64,000 nt of DNA, from assembly GCA_030604135.1 (NCBI GenBank), contig JAUVWL010000006.1, forward strand, positions 1-64,000, read 5' to 3'. Each line of letters opens with the position of its first letter. The first letter of the stretch is position 1. Below the pieces are notes generated by a model. That model did not search any database, was not told the origin of the DNA, and saw nothing but the letters and a program-made list of their open reading frames with translations. Positions 41,003-49,809 of the stretch are shown piece after piece. This DNA comes from Burkholderiales bacterium. GTDB taxonomy: Bacteria; Pseudomonadota; Gammaproteobacteria; Burkholderiales; Burkholderiaceae_C. The translations under genes and the position numbers were made by a program.

Positions 41003-42502
41003 GGAACCTGACAACCCGCGTTGCAACTGGGCTTTCTGCACCTTGCCCAGCGCGCTCTTGGGCAGCGACTCGACAAACACCACGCGGCGCGGCAGCTTGA
41101 AACGCGCGATGCGCGACTGCAGGTGGTCCAGCACCACCTCGGCACTCAGGCCACTGCCGGGCTGGGCCACGATGGCGGCCACCGGTGTCTCGCCCCAACG
41201 CTCGTCGGGCACACCGACCACCGCGCATTCCAGCACCCCAGGCAGAGCCACGAGCAGGTTCTCGATTTCGGCCGGATAGATGTTCTCGCCGCCCGAGATG
41301 ATCATGTCCTTGGCCCGGCCAACGATGCGCAGACAGCCATCGGGCGCCTGGCAGCCCAGGTCACCGGTGTGGAACCAGCCCTCCCGCAAACCGTCGCCTG
41401 CGCGCCCCTCCCGGTTCCAGTAGCCCCGCATCAGGTTGTCGGCCTGCAGGCAGACCTCACCGGTCTCGCCAGGCGGCACCTCATGGCCTTCACCGTCGAG
41501 CAGGCGAACCTGAGCACCCGGATGCGGCCAGCCGGTCTCGCCTTCCCGGGCGATGGCGTCGTTCAACTTGAGCACCACGGACACCGGCCCGGTTTCGGTG
41601 CTGCCATAGACCTGCCCGACCGGAATGCCGCGGGCATGAAAGGCTTGCAGGTAGTGCAATGGTACGGTGCTGGAACCGGTCATGATGCCGCGCAACCGCC
41701 CCCGTGGCACAGTCGGCCAGGCCCGGTGTTCGATCACGGCGCGGATGGTGGCGGGCACCAGCAGGGACAGGGTGGGCGCGCCGCCGGCGACCTCGTCCAG
41801 CCAGGCCTGGGGCTCAAAGCGCGGGTGCAGGATGACCGGCACACCCGCCAGCAGCGCCGGCAGGGTCTGGATGCACAGGCCACCGACATGGAACAGGGGC
41901 AAGGTGGACAGCACCACGTCATCGGCGGTGAAGCCATGCGCCCACTCGCTGGCCCGGGCATTGGCCAGCAGCGCCGCCTGGGTGTGCAGGGCGCCACGGG
42001 GGCGCCCTGTGGTGCCCGAGGTGTAGACCAGCAGCACCGGTGTGTCGCCATCGGTGGGCGGGCAGACAAGCTCCTGTGCGCACGGAGACACCATCAGTTC
42101 GTCCTGGCTCAGCCGGTTCGGGCCGCGCAGCACCGCAGCGACCTCGGCATGACCAGCGTCGTGGACCAGCCAGGCGGGCGTGGCATCGTCCATCACCTGC
42201 TGCAGCTCGGCTGCTGCCAGACGGAAGTTCAGCGGCACAAAGATGGCGCCCAGTCGGGAACAGGCCATCAGGGCCGCCAGTTGCAGGGGGTGGTTCAAGC
42301 CCAGCCAGGCCAGGCGGTCCCCGGCGCGCAAGCCACGCTGTTGCAACTGGCGGGTCAGCTGCCCGACCCAGTCCCACAGCTGGCCACGGTCCAGTCGAAG
42401 GCTGCCGCCAGGCGCATGAAGCGACAAGGCCGGCCGACGGGCATCATCGGCCGCACGGCGAAGCAGGGCCTGCGCCAGTGGCGAGGGGCCGGCAGCATCC
42501 AT
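40988..42502 (-). CDS. AMP-forming acyl-CoA ligase of the NicX-like operon
   Basis: This 504-residue synthetase has the motifs V-Y-T-S-G-T-T-G-R-P-R-G near residue 155, V-Y-G-S-T-E-T-G-P, Y-W-N-R-E and the C-terminal R-A-K-D-M-I-I-S-G-G-E-N-I-Y-P-A-E-I-E. The terminal P-K-S-A-L-G-K-V-Q Lys is intact. It resembles 2-succinylbenzoate and other aryl/alkyl acid CoA ligases. The substrate is probably the acid product of the upstream ring-opening enzymes (inference). It starts 5 bases after the acyl-CoA dehydrogenase gene ends. Confidence 0.92.
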   Translation of the reverse strand: MDAAGPSPLAQALLRRAADDARRPALSLHAPGGSLRLDRGQLWDWVGQLTRQLQQRGLRAGDRLAWLGLNHPLQLAALMACSRLGAIFVPLNFRLAAAELQQVMDDATPAWLVHDAGHAEVAAVLRGPNRLSQDELMVSPCAQELVCPPTDGDTPVLLVYTSGTTGRPRGALHTQAALLANARASEWAHGFTADDVVLSTLPLFHVGGLCIQTLPALLAGVPVILHPRFEPQAWLDEVAGGAPTLSLLVPATIRAVIEHRAWPTVPRGRLRGIMTGSSTVPLHYLQAFHARGIPVGQVYGSTETGPVSVVLKLNDAIAREGETGWPHPGAQVRLLDGEGHEVPPGETGEVCLQADNLMRGYWNREGRAGDGLREGWFHTGDLGCQAPDGCLRIVGRAKDMIISGGENIYPAEIENLLVALPGVLECAVVGVPDERWGETPVAAIVAQPGSGLSAEVVLDHLQSRIARFKLPRRVVFVESLPKSALGKVQKAQLQRGLSGSSSGT

Positions 42503-42507
42503 ATGGG

Positions 42508-43764
42508 TCACGCGTCGGACTCGCCGGTTTCGTACAGGGCCTCGCGGCCAATGCGGTCCATGCACAGCTCGGCGGTCCAGGGCAGCATGAGCGAGCCGCA
42601 GCGCGCGTCACGGTAGAGGCGCTCCAGTGGCAGGCTCTTGAGCATGGACTGGCCGCCGCAGGTGCGGATGGCCAGGCGCGCCAGGTCCTGCGCGTTTTCC
42701 ATGATGGTGTACTGCGCCGCGTAGGCCCGCAGCCGAGCCGACTTGGGCGGGTCGACGCGCGCGTCGGTGATGGCGCGAAGGAACAGGTTGCGCGTCTGTT
42801 CGAGCTTGATGAACATCTCGGCCACCGCGATCTGCTTGGTGGCGAACTGGCGGCGCTTGATCGGACCGGTGCCGGGGATCTCGCCGCGCAGGTAGGCCAC
42901 GGTGAAGTCGTAGGCCGCCTGTGCAATGCCCATGTAGGTGGGCGACAGGGTCATGAACATGTGCGGCCAGCGGCTGGCCGCCTGGAAGTACACGCCCTGC
43001 GGCATGAGGGCCGCCTCGTCGGGCACGAACACGTCCTTGAAGATCAGGTTGCGCGAGACGGTGGCGCGCATCCCCAGGGGGTCCCAGTCGCCTTCGACGA
43101 CGACGCCCGGGGCGCTTCGGGGCACGGCCAGGTACAGGGTGTCGCGGCGCGAGAGGTCGGCCGAGCCTTTCTTTTCAGTGCACAGCACGCCGAAATAGTC
43201 GGCGGCGTCGGACAGCGAGGCGAAGATCTTCTTGCCGTTGATCTTCCAGCCGCCCTCGACCTTCTCGGCCGTGGTACCGAAGGCCTGGGCACCCGCAGCC
43301 GCCGCACCGCCCTCGGAGAAGGGCTGCGCATAGATGGCGCCGTCCTTGACCACACGCGCGAAATGCACCGCCTGGCGCTGGTGATGCAGCGCGCGGTCCT
43401 CGGGCGACATGTCCAGGTCTTCGGACAGCAGGCCGCTCCAGAGCATGGTGCACACATGCATGTTGAAGGTCAGCGCGGTGGCGCCGCACCAGCGGCCGAT
43501 CTCGGCCGACACCAGCGCGTAGGTGGCGTAGTCGGCGCCCTGTCCGCCATGGGCTTCGGGCACACACAGGGCCAGCAAGCCGGCCTCTCGCATGTCGTCG
43601 TAGTTGGCAAACGGAAACGTCGCGTCGCGGTCGAGTTCGGCCGCACGTGGCGCAAAGCGTTCACGCCCGAGCCGCTCGGCGCGCTTGAGCAGTTCGCGCT
43701 GGCGCTCGGTGAGCACAAAGTCGTCGCCGCAAATGGGCATGTGGCGCTCGGCGGTGGGAATCAT
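42508..43764 (-). CDS. Acyl-CoA dehydrogenase
   Basis: This 418-residue flavoprotein shows the acyl-CoA dehydrogenase order. There is an N-terminal helical domain with L-C-V-P-E-A-H-G-G-Q-G-A-D-Y-A. A beta domain follows with A-Q-P-F-S-E and W-K-I-N-G-K-K-I-F-A-S. The C-terminal helical domain has L-R-A-Y-A-A-Q-Y-T and R-T-C-G-G-Q-S-M-L-K-S-L-P-L-E-R-L-Y-R-D-A-R. It overlaps the upstream hydrolase gene by 4 bases. It should oxidise the acyl-CoA made by the ligase encoded next. It has no signal peptide. Confidence 0.94.
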   Translation of the reverse strand: MIPTAERHMPICGDDFVLTERQRELLKRAERLGRERFAPRAAELDRDATFPFANYDDMREAGLLALCVPEAHGGQGADYATYALVSAEIGRWCGATALTFNMHVCTMLWSGLLSEDLDMSPEDRALHHQRQAVHFARVVKDGAIYAQPFSEGGAAAAGAQAFGTTAEKVEGGWKINGKKIFASLSDAADYFGVLCTEKKGSADLSRRDTLYLAVPRSAPGVVVEGDWDPLGMRATVSRNLIFKDVFVPDEAALMPQGVYFQAASRWPHMFMTLSPTYMGIAQAAYDFTVAYLRGEIPGTGPIKRRQFATKQIAVAEMFIKLEQTRNLFLRAITDARVDPPKSARLRAYAAQYTIMENAQDLARLAIRTCGGQSMLKSLPLERLYRDARCGSLMLPWTAELCMDRIGREALYETGESDA

Positions 43765-44576
43765 GGCTGGGTCTCCGCGGAGAAATGGGCGTCGAGGAAG
43801 GAGGACAGCACGGCAGCAAAGGCCTCGGGCTTTTCAAAGTTCATCAGGTGCCCGGCGCCGGGCATCTCGGCATAAGCCGCGCCGGGTATCTTGTCGGCCA
43901 TGCGGCGCACCACCGCAGGGGCGGCGGTGCGGTCATGCTCGCCGGCCAGGCACAGCGTGGGCACGCGGATGGTGGGCAAGGCCGCGCGCTGCTCAAACTG
44001 CACCAGGGCCTGCAAGGCCGCGCGGTAGCCCGCTGGCGTGATGGAGGCCATGCAGGCCTGGGCCCGGGCCAATGCCTCGGGTGAAACACCAGGGCCGGCC
44101 ATGGCCGGAATCAGCCGGGCCGCGATGTCGGCCAGGGTCTGGCCAGCCTCCAGCGGTGCCAGCCGGTCGGCCAGGAAGCGGGTCTGGAAGTCCCCGCTGC
44201 CATGCCCGAAGGCCGGGCTGCTGCCGGCCAGCACCAGACCGGCCACGCGCTGCGGATGCCGCACCCAGGCCTGCAGCGCGACCATCCCACCCAGGCTGTG
44301 ACCGATCAGGACCGAGCGCGGCACTTGAGCGTGCGCCAGCAAGGCTTCCAGCGCGTCGGCCAGGTGGTCGAAGTCGAGGCCGTCGATGGCTGGGCTGTCG
44401 CCGTAGCCCGGCATGTCCCAGGCCAGGGCATGCCAGCCCTGGCCTGCAAAGTGTTCCAGTGCATCCTGCCAGCCCCAGGCGCGACCGCCGATGCCGTGCA
44501 GGAAGACCAGCGTCGGACGGTGGCCCCGAACGCCGGCTTCCACGCAGGTCGGCAGTGTCGAAGTGTCGACCACCAT
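43761..44576 (-). CDS. Alpha/beta hydrolase of the NicX-like operon
   Basis: This 271-residue protein has L-V-F-L-H-G-I-G-G, the elbow G-H-S-L-G-G near residue 97, and D and H in C-L-A-G-E-H-D-R and G-A-G-H-L-M-N-F. It belongs to the MhpC/enol-lactonase group. In nicotinate pathways the enzyme after NicX is also an alpha/beta hydrolase (N-formylmaleamate deformylase, NicD). Position directly after a NicX-like gene, with a 2-base gap, suggests it hydrolyses the ring-opened amide, though sequence alone does not decide. Confidence 0.88.
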   Translation of the reverse strand: MVVDTSTLPTCVEAGVRGHRPTLVFLHGIGGRAWGWQDALEHFAGQGWHALAWDMPGYGDSPAIDGLDFDHLADALEALLAHAQVPRSVLIGHSLGGMVALQAWVRHPQRVAGLVLAGSSPAFGHGSGDFQTRFLADRLAPLEAGQTLADIAARLIPAMAGPGVSPEALARAQACMASITPAGYRAALQALVQFEQRAALPTIRVPTLCLAGEHDRTAAPAVVRRMADKIPGAAYAEMPGAGHLMNFEKPEAFAAVLSSFLDAHFSAETQP

Positions 44577-44578
44577 GC

Positions 44579-45661
44579 TCAGCCCGCTATCTCAAAGGCG
44601 CCACCGACAATGCGGCCGGCCTCGATCACCGCGGCGTCGTCGAGGAACACGCTGCAGCCCCGCATCGGCAGGTCGAAATGACCCAGCGTGTGGCGACCGG
44701 CCACTTCATTGGCGCCGGTCGAGTACAGGAAGTTGCCTGCAAAGGCCCGCAGCTCGGTGCCGTTGCAATCCCGTTTGTCGTAGAAGGTCATGGCGTCCCA
44801 GCGCGCCGCGGCGTTCAGGCCAAAGCCCACGTGAGAGACAGCGTAGGCGGCGCGGTGTCCTTCGCTCTCGGCCCAGGTTTCCCAGTAGCCGCGCATCAGG
44901 TCGGCATCGACACCCTCCCCGTCGATGCGGGTGACGGTGTCGGCCTCGATCGTGAGGCGCACCGTGTCGCGCAGATAGCGCTTGAAGGTGAGGTTCACGT
45001 CGCCCGGGGCCAGCACCAGGGTGCCGTTGACGGTGCCCGCCGCCGGAAAGGCCAGCGCCAGGCCGCCGGGCCAGTGCGAGACCATGCCGGGTTTGGCGCA
45101 GAAGCCCCAGACACCGCCGACGGAGGCCCCCTGCAGCGACACGGTGAGGTCGGTGCCTGCGTCGGACCGCACCCGCATGGTCGAACTGCCGCGCAGACGC
45201 TTCATGGCACTGCGCACCAGGGGCTCGAGTTCGGGTGTGGGCAGCGTGCGCTCCAGGATCTCGGGGTGCTCGTTGCTGATCATGTACAGCCGCGGCCGCT
45301 TGCCGTCGGCCCCCGCCAGAATGGCCGGCAGCTCGGGCGCGTGCAGCAGGCCCTCCACCGTGCAATCGACCACCAGGTCGCTGCGGGCCAGCGCCGCCAG
45401 CACCGGGGCCAGCTGCTGCAAGCTGTCGCTGGCACCGGTCGAGCGCACAGGCGCGGGCGCGTTCAGGGGTGGCGTGGTCACCGTCAGGTCAAAGACGCGG
45501 GCGCCCAGGCTCTCCAGCGCCAGCCGGGCCAGTTCCACGTTGACCCGGCGTGACTGGGTTTCGCTCAACAGAGCGACCACCTGCCCGGGTTCCACCTTGC
45601 ACAGCGTAAAGGCGCGCACAAAGGCAGACAGCCACTTGTGCTCGATGCGTTCGACCAGCAT
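44579..45661 (-). CDS. NicX-like (2,5-dihydroxypyridine 5,6-dioxygenase family) iron enzyme
   Basis: This 360-residue protein matches NicX from memory over most of its length: V-R-S-D-A-G-T-D-L near 165, W-P-G-G-L-A-L-A-F near 198, and G-T-L-V-L-A-P-G-D-V near 213. The probable Fe ligands are His277 in S-H-V-G-F-G-L, and His328/Asp330 in G-H-F-D-L-P-M-R. NicX cleaves 2,5-dihydroxypyridine. Other family members are M29-like peptidases. The operon lacks the other nicotinate genes, so the true substrate may be another hydroxylated N-heterocycle (inference). The start is the ATG at 45661. Confidence 0.8.
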   Translation of the reverse strand: MLVERIEHKWLSAFVRAFTLCKVEPGQVVALLSETQSRRVNVELARLALESLGARVFDLTVTTPPLNAPAPVRSTGASDSLQQLAPVLAALARSDLVVDCTVEGLLHAPELPAILAGADGKRPRLYMISNEHPEILERTLPTPELEPLVRSAMKRLRGSSTMRVRSDAGTDLTVSLQGASVGGVWGFCAKPGMVSHWPGGLALAFPAAGTVNGTLVLAPGDVNLTFKRYLRDTVRLTIEADTVTRIDGEGVDADLMRGYWETWAESEGHRAAYAVSHVGFGLNAAARWDAMTFYDKRDCNGTELRAFAGNFLYSTGANEVAGRHTLGHFDLPMRGCSVFLDDAAVIEAGRIVGGAFEIAG

Positions 45662-45720
45662 CGGACTCTCCTCATCGGGCCGCGCTGGCAGCCTCAGGGT
45701 TATTGCTGAATCCAGTTTAT

Positions 45721-45732
45721 ATGAATTTTCAT
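45721..45732. promoter_or_regulatory. Candidate MarR operator between the divergent operons
   Basis: ATGAA-TT-TTCAT (45721-45732) is a perfect inverted repeat with a 2-base spacer in an AT-rich stretch of the 104-bp gap between the NicX-like and flavin reductase starts. It would suit the MarR-family regulator encoded downstream at 46328. Confidence 0.4.
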
Positions 45733-45765
45733 GCAATTCCACCGGGACAACCCTACAATGAAACC

Positions 45766-46344
45766 ATGCGACCCGCACGCCCCACCCCCCCCGCCCACGT
45801 GCGCGCCCAGGCGCCCGACTTCGACTCGGCGCATTTCCGGCGCTCGCTGGGTTGTTTTGCCACCGGTGTCACCGTGGTCACGACCCACGCGGCGCCCGGC
45901 AGCACGGAGTCCTCGCCTTTTGTGGGCATCACTGCCAGCTCCTTCAATTCGGTGTCACTGGCCCCGCCGCTGGTGCTCTGGAGTCTGGACCTGCAGGCCA
46001 ACTGCCTGCCGCTGTTCCACGGCGGCTCGCACTACGTGATCAATGTGCTGGCGGAGCACCAGCTGGACATCTGCGAGCGCTTTGCCTACGCCGAAGGCGA
46101 CCGCTTCGCCGCCACACCCTACCGCCTCAGCGCCTCCGGCGTGCCCATCATCGAAGGCGCGCTGGCCTGGTTCGAATGCCACAACCGCAGCCGCTACGAG
46201 GAAGGTGACCACGTCATTTTTGTCGGCGAGGTGGAGCGTTGTGGCTGGAGCGAAGGTGGTGCTCCCCTGATCTACCAGGGAGGTCGTTTCGGCACCATGG
46301 GCCCTTTGCCTGGCAAGGGAACGGGGCTTGGCCAGGACCGCTGA
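45766..46344 (+). CDS. Flavin reductase (HpaC-like) of a two-component monooxygenase
   Basis: This 192-residue protein has the flavin-reductase pattern: L-G-C-F-A-T-G-V-T-V-V-T-T near residue 29, G-I-T-A-S-S-F-N-S-V-S-L-A-P-P-L-V-L-W near 55, V-I-N-V-L-A-E-H-Q, then G-D-H-V-I-F-V-G-E-V-E. It supplies reduced flavin to a monooxygenase, which is not encoded in the window. Divergent from the NicX-like operon and next to its probable regulator, it may serve a hydroxylase acting before ring cleavage. ATG 45766 gives a normal N-terminus. The overlap with the MarR gene implies co-transcription. Confidence 0.92.
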   Translation: MRPARPTPPAHVRAQAPDFDSAHFRRSLGCFATGVTVVTTHAAPGSTESSPFVGITASSFNSVSLAPPLVLWSLDLQANCLPLFHGGSHYVINVLAEHQLDICERFAYAEGDRFAATPYRLSASGVPIIEGALAWFECHNRSRYEEGDHVIFVGEVERCGWSEGGAPLIYQGGRFGTMGPLPGKGTGLGQDR

Positions 46345-46795
46345 TTTCCGGCCTGAAGGCAGCGCGGCCGGTTTCGTCGAAGACTATCTGGCCTACCTGC
46401 TGGCGCGTGCCAGCCACCGCGTCTCGGCTGAGTTCCATGCCGAGGTGGCGGCCTGCGGCCTGAGCGTGCTCGAATGGCGTGTGCTGGCCAGCCTGTCCAG
46501 CGGCAACAGCCTGAGTGTCGGCGAACTGAGTGACACCGCGCTGGCCCAGCAACCCACGCTGACCAAACTGCTGGGACGGATGGAACAGCAGGGCCTGGTG
46601 CAGCGACGCACCGGCACCCGTGACCGCCGGCAGACCACGGTCACGCTCACCGCCCAGGGGCAACGTGTGGTCGTGCCACTGCTGGGGCGGGCCCGCGCCC
46701 ACGAAGCCCGCGTGCTGGCCGAGATTGGTGCTGCGCAAGGGCAGCAGCTCAAGCTGCTGCTGCGCCGGCTGGTGGATGCCGAAGCCGAGCCCTGA
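46328..46795 (+). CDS. MarR-family regulator of the NicX-like locus
   Basis: This 155-residue protein has the winged helix L-S-V-L-E-W-R-V-L-A-S-L-S-S-G-N-S-L-S-V-G-E-L, then Q-P-T-L-T-K-L-L-G-R-M-E-Q-Q-G-L-V and the wing D-R-R-Q-T-T-V-T-L-T-A-Q-G. Translation seems to begin at TTG 46328, inside the end of the flavin reductase gene. In the nicotinate system the regulator NicR is also of the MarR family, which supports this being the local regulator. Confidence 0.9.
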   Translation: MARTADFRPEGSAAGFVEDYLAYLLARASHRVSAEFHAEVAACGLSVLEWRVLASLSSGNSLSVGELSDTALAQQPTLTKLLGRMEQQGLVQRRTGTRDRRQTTVTLTAQGQRVVVPLLGRARAHEARVLAEIGAAQGQQLKLLLRRLVDAEAEP

Positions 46796-46800
46796 AGGTC

Positions 46801-47481
46801 TCAGAAACCAAACGTCTGCTGCGGCTCATGCCGTACTGGGGCAGGCTCGCCCAGCAGCATGGCCATTGGTGCCAACCGCAGGCTCGTCAGGGCCTGATCG
46901 GTGGTCGCATGCAGCCAGTGTGACCATTCGTGTGGCCTCAGCAGCACCAGCATGCGCTTCTCGTCCTCGGGGCGGTGCATGCGCCCCATGAGCGCATGGC
47001 CATCGGCATTCACCGTCAGCAGGGTGAAGCTGCGGCGAAGCTCGCCGGTCTGCGGGTCGATCCAGCGCTCGTGCAGACCCGCTGCGCCGAACAACGGCGC
47101 CTCGGCCAGCCGTATGCGCCAACGCACGGCACGGCCCGTTTCCCAGCACGGCTCGAAACAGTCGAGCATGGGGGCCACCGCCCAGCGCCGCTCGCGCCAG
47201 GGCTGCCGGTAGCTGGGCTTCTCGGCCACGGTCTCGCTGCGCGCGTTGTAGGTCTTGCGCGCAACCGTGCTTGCCTGGCGGATGTCCTTGCACCAGCGGG
47301 GAATCAGGCCATAGCTGCCCGTCTGCAAGCTCAGCCGCCCGTGTGGCCCGGGCAGCACGATGGGCGCCGCATACCCTGGAAAGGTCTCGGGCGGCCAGTC
47401 CGGCTGAGCGGGCCCTGCCCAGTCGATGCCGTCCAGCGCCAGCAAGTGGGTCGGCGTGGCCGGGGTGTAGTTGGTGCACAT
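46801..47481 (-). CDS. SOS-response-associated peptidase family (HMCES/YedK-like)
   Basis: This 226-residue protein starts with Met-Cys2 (M-C-T-N-Y), the catalytic cysteine that crosslinks to abasic sites in single-stranded DNA after Met removal. Y-G-L-I-P-R-W, Y-N-A-R-S-E-T, and the R-M-H-R-P-E-D-E-K-R-M segment are the conserved elements (Asn, Glu and His sites). It shields abasic sites during replication. It converges on the MarR gene and is followed on its own strand, in reverse order, by the LRR-kinase gene, whose stop lies 11 bases upstream. Confidence 0.94.
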   Translation of the reverse strand: MCTNYTPATPTHLLALDGIDWAGPAQPDWPPETFPGYAAPIVLPGPHGRLSLQTGSYGLIPRWCKDIRQASTVARKTYNARSETVAEKPSYRQPWRERRWAVAPMLDCFEPCWETGRAVRWRIRLAEAPLFGAAGLHERWIDPQTGELRRSFTLLTVNADGHALMGRMHRPEDEKRMLVLLRPHEWSHWLHATTDQALTSLRLAPMAMLLGEPAPVRHEPQQTFGF

Positions 47482-47492
47482 GCCTGCAAAGG

Positions 47493-48809
47493 TCAGAAAA
47501 AACCTGCCAGCTCTGCGGCGCTCGGCCGGCGTGACGGCACCGGCTGCAGGCAGTCCCGCACCAGGGCACGCAAGGCGTCCAGCCCGTCCACGCCGTCGGC
47601 CACGTCCGCCACCCGCTCCAGCAATTCGGCCACCAGCAGCCCCCAGGCACGGACATCGGTCGAGCACAGGTTCTGCTGCAGGACGGGCTGGTCGATGGGC
47701 AACAGGCTGCCGGCGCCGAAGTCGCTGAGGACAACGTCATGGGTGGTGGGGTTCCACAGCACGTTGTGGGCATAGAAATCGCCATGCAGCACGCCGCGCC
47801 GGTGCAACTGGGCCAGGGCGCTGGCCAGCGAAGCCGCCATGGTGGGAACCGCATGGGCAGGAAACACCCGTTCCGGCGCATAGACATCACGTGTGCAGGA
47901 ATCGAAACTCGGTGGTCCGGCCAGTGCCTGCAGTGCGGGAGGCAACAGGGGCAGCAACAGGCCTCTGGCCCCGTCAGGATGACCGGTCAATTCGGCGATC
48001 GGGCTGAGCAGGGCCGGGTGTTCTCCGGCGACCCGGTGGGCCCGCATCTCGTCGTCCGGCAGCCCGTCGCTGGTGATCTCACCCTTGAACAGCTTGAATG
48101 CCAGAGCCCGCTCGCCCGCGGCATCCGGCTCCACGCGGTAGATGCGGCCCGAGGCACCCTCGCCCAGGCAGGGGCCCAGCCGCAGGCTGGACCAGTGGCG
48201 AAACGGCAAGGATGGCGCATCCGCTGTGCGCCAGCCCAGCGGATTGCCGGCCAGGGCCAGCCAGGCCAGGTTCGGCAGCGCGGTCAGCCAGGATGGCAAG
48301 GCCTCGAAGCGGTTGGCCGACAGGCGCAGCAGCTCCAGTCGGTTCGCCCCGGCCAAGGCCTCGGGCAGCGACGCCAGCCGGTTGCCCGCCAGCATGAGTT
48401 TCTGCAGGTGCGGCCGCTCGCCCAGAGCCTGTGGCAAGCGGTCGATGCGGTTATCGGTCAGGATCAGCCAGCGCAAACGCGTCGGCAAGGCCTGGGCCGG
48501 CACGTCGGTGATCCGGCAAGCCTTGAAGCCCACCATTTCCAGAGCAGGACAGTCACCCAGGGACTCGGGCAGGCGCTCGAACGGGTTGTCGGAGCAGAAC
48601 ACGATGCGCAAACGGTACAGCCGTCCCAGGTCGTGCGGCAGCGTCCGCAAGGCATTGCCGTTGAGACTGAGCACCTCCAGCGTGTCGGCCAGTCCGAACA
48701 CCTCCGGCGGCAGCTGCTCCAGGCCGGAGGCGGTCAGGTCCAGACGCCGGGCACCGGCCAGCGCACCGCTGCGCAGCTCTTCCAGGGTCGATGGGCCAGG
48801 CTTGTTCAT
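47493..48809 (-). CDS. Leucine-rich-repeat protein kinase
   Basis: This is a 438-residue protein. Residues about 20-190 hold seven or so LRR units of the L-x-x-L-x-L-x-x-N-x-L-x-x-L-P type. A kinase domain follows with G-loop L-G-E-G-A-S-G-R-I-Y near 215-224, Lys239 in A-F-K, the catalytic loop H-G-D344-F-Y-A-H-N349, and D363-F-G. The missing R of H-R-D and the compact size are typical of bacterial Hanks-like kinases. It has no signal peptide. Such LRR-kinase fusions are rare in this order. Confidence 0.9.
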   Translation of the reverse strand: MNKPGPSTLEELRSGALAGARRLDLTASGLEQLPPEVFGLADTLEVLSLNGNALRTLPHDLGRLYRLRIVFCSDNPFERLPESLGDCPALEMVGFKACRITDVPAQALPTRLRWLILTDNRIDRLPQALGERPHLQKLMLAGNRLASLPEALAGANRLELLRLSANRFEALPSWLTALPNLAWLALAGNPLGWRTADAPSLPFRHWSSLRLGPCLGEGASGRIYRVEPDAAGERALAFKLFKGEITSDGLPDDEMRAHRVAGEHPALLSPIAELTGHPDGARGLLLPLLPPALQALAGPPSFDSCTRDVYAPERVFPAHAVPTMAASLASALAQLHRRGVLHGDFYAHNVLWNPTTHDVVLSDFGAGSLLPIDQPVLQQNLCSTDVRAWGLLVAELLERVADVADGVDGLDALRALVRDCLQPVPSRRPSAAELAGFF

Positions 48810-49020
48810 GGGATGTCCGGTGCGGCATTATGGCCAAGCCAAGGCGACGCTGAACAAGTCCCCGTGGATGCGATCGCCCGCTGTCGGGATGGGTTGCAAG
48901 GCGCAAAACGCAGACGGGCCGGACGGCCCGGCGAGGCTTTGCAACGCCGCAGACCTCCCGAGAGCGGGATGAGCGCGCCGCGAGGGACTTGATCAGCGTT
49001 GCCATAAGCTTGTGCCTCCC

Positions 49021-49809
49021 ATGAACGAGCCGCTCACCATTCTCTGGCGCGACGAACATCTGGTGGCCGTCCACAAGCCCGCCGGCTGGCTGGTGCACCG
49101 CACCGGTCTGGACGCCCACGCCACCCGCTTTGTGCTGCAGACCCTGCGCGACCAGCTCGGGCAGCCGGTCTGGCCGGTACACCGGCTCGACCGCGGAACC
49201 TGTGGCGTGCTGCTGATGGCCTTGCACAGCGAGGCTGCGCGGCGGCTGGGTCAGGCCTTTGCCGAAGGGGCGATGGACAAGACCTATCTGGCCATGACCC
49301 GTGGCTGGCTGACGCAGCCCTGCGTGGTCGACCACGCCCTGCGACCCGACGACGCCCCGGCCGACACACCGCCGCAGCTGGCCCGTACCACCATCACACC
49401 GCTGGCGCACCTGAGCCTGCCAGGCTCCGTCGACCCTCGCTTCGATTCCGTGCGGGCCTCGCTGATCGAGGCCCGACCGGTGACTGGCCGACGCCACCAG
49501 ATCCGTCGCCACCTCAAACACCTGGCCCACCCCATCATCGGCGACGCCACCCATGGCAAGGGGCCGCTGAACCGGTGGTGGGCCGGTGTGCTGGGTCAAC
49601 AGCGTTTGTGGCTGCACGCGCAGTCGCTGGCTTTCGAACACCCCATCACGGGCGAACGCGTACAAGTGCACAGCGGCCTGACTGCGCCCGGCCAGAACTC
49701 GCCCCCGGAGGCCCGCCACCAGAACCCTGAGGATCTGGCTCAATGGCTTGCGCTGTTCTCCCTGCCCTGGGCAGTGTTGCCGCCCGGGCCGGATAATGCG
49801 GGCCCATGA
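49021..49809 (+). CDS. truC: tRNA pseudouridine synthase C family
   Basis: This 262-residue protein of the RluA superfamily has the catalytic motif H-R-L-D-R-G-T-C-G near residue 60 with the nucleophile Asp. It also has W-L-V-H-R-T-G, the M-D-K-T-Y-L-A-M strand, and R-P-V-T-G-R-R-H-Q-I-R-R-H-L near 155, the TruC form with G-D-A-T-H-G. TruC makes pseudouridine 65 in tRNAs. ATG 49021 is used. The stop overlaps the next gene's start by 4 bases. Confidence 0.93.
   Translation: MNEPLTILWRDEHLVAVHKPAGWLVHRTGLDAHATRFVLQTLRDQLGQPVWPVHRLDRGTCGVLLMALHSEAARRLGQAFAEGAMDKTYLAMTRGWLTQPCVVDHALRPDDAPADTPPQLARTTITPLAHLSLPGSVDPRFDSVRASLIEARPVTGRRHQIRRHLKHLAHPIIGDATHGKGPLNRWWAGVLGQQRLWLHAQSLAFEHPITGERVQVHSGLTAPGQNSPPEARHQNPEDLAQWLALFSLPWAVLPPGPDNAGP

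Noticed and set aside
40988-46795. A complete nicotinate degradation cluster
   Set aside because: Only NicX-like, alpha/beta hydrolase and MarR match. Nicotinate hydroxylase, 6-hydroxynicotinate monooxygenase, maleamate amidase and maleate isomerase are missing.
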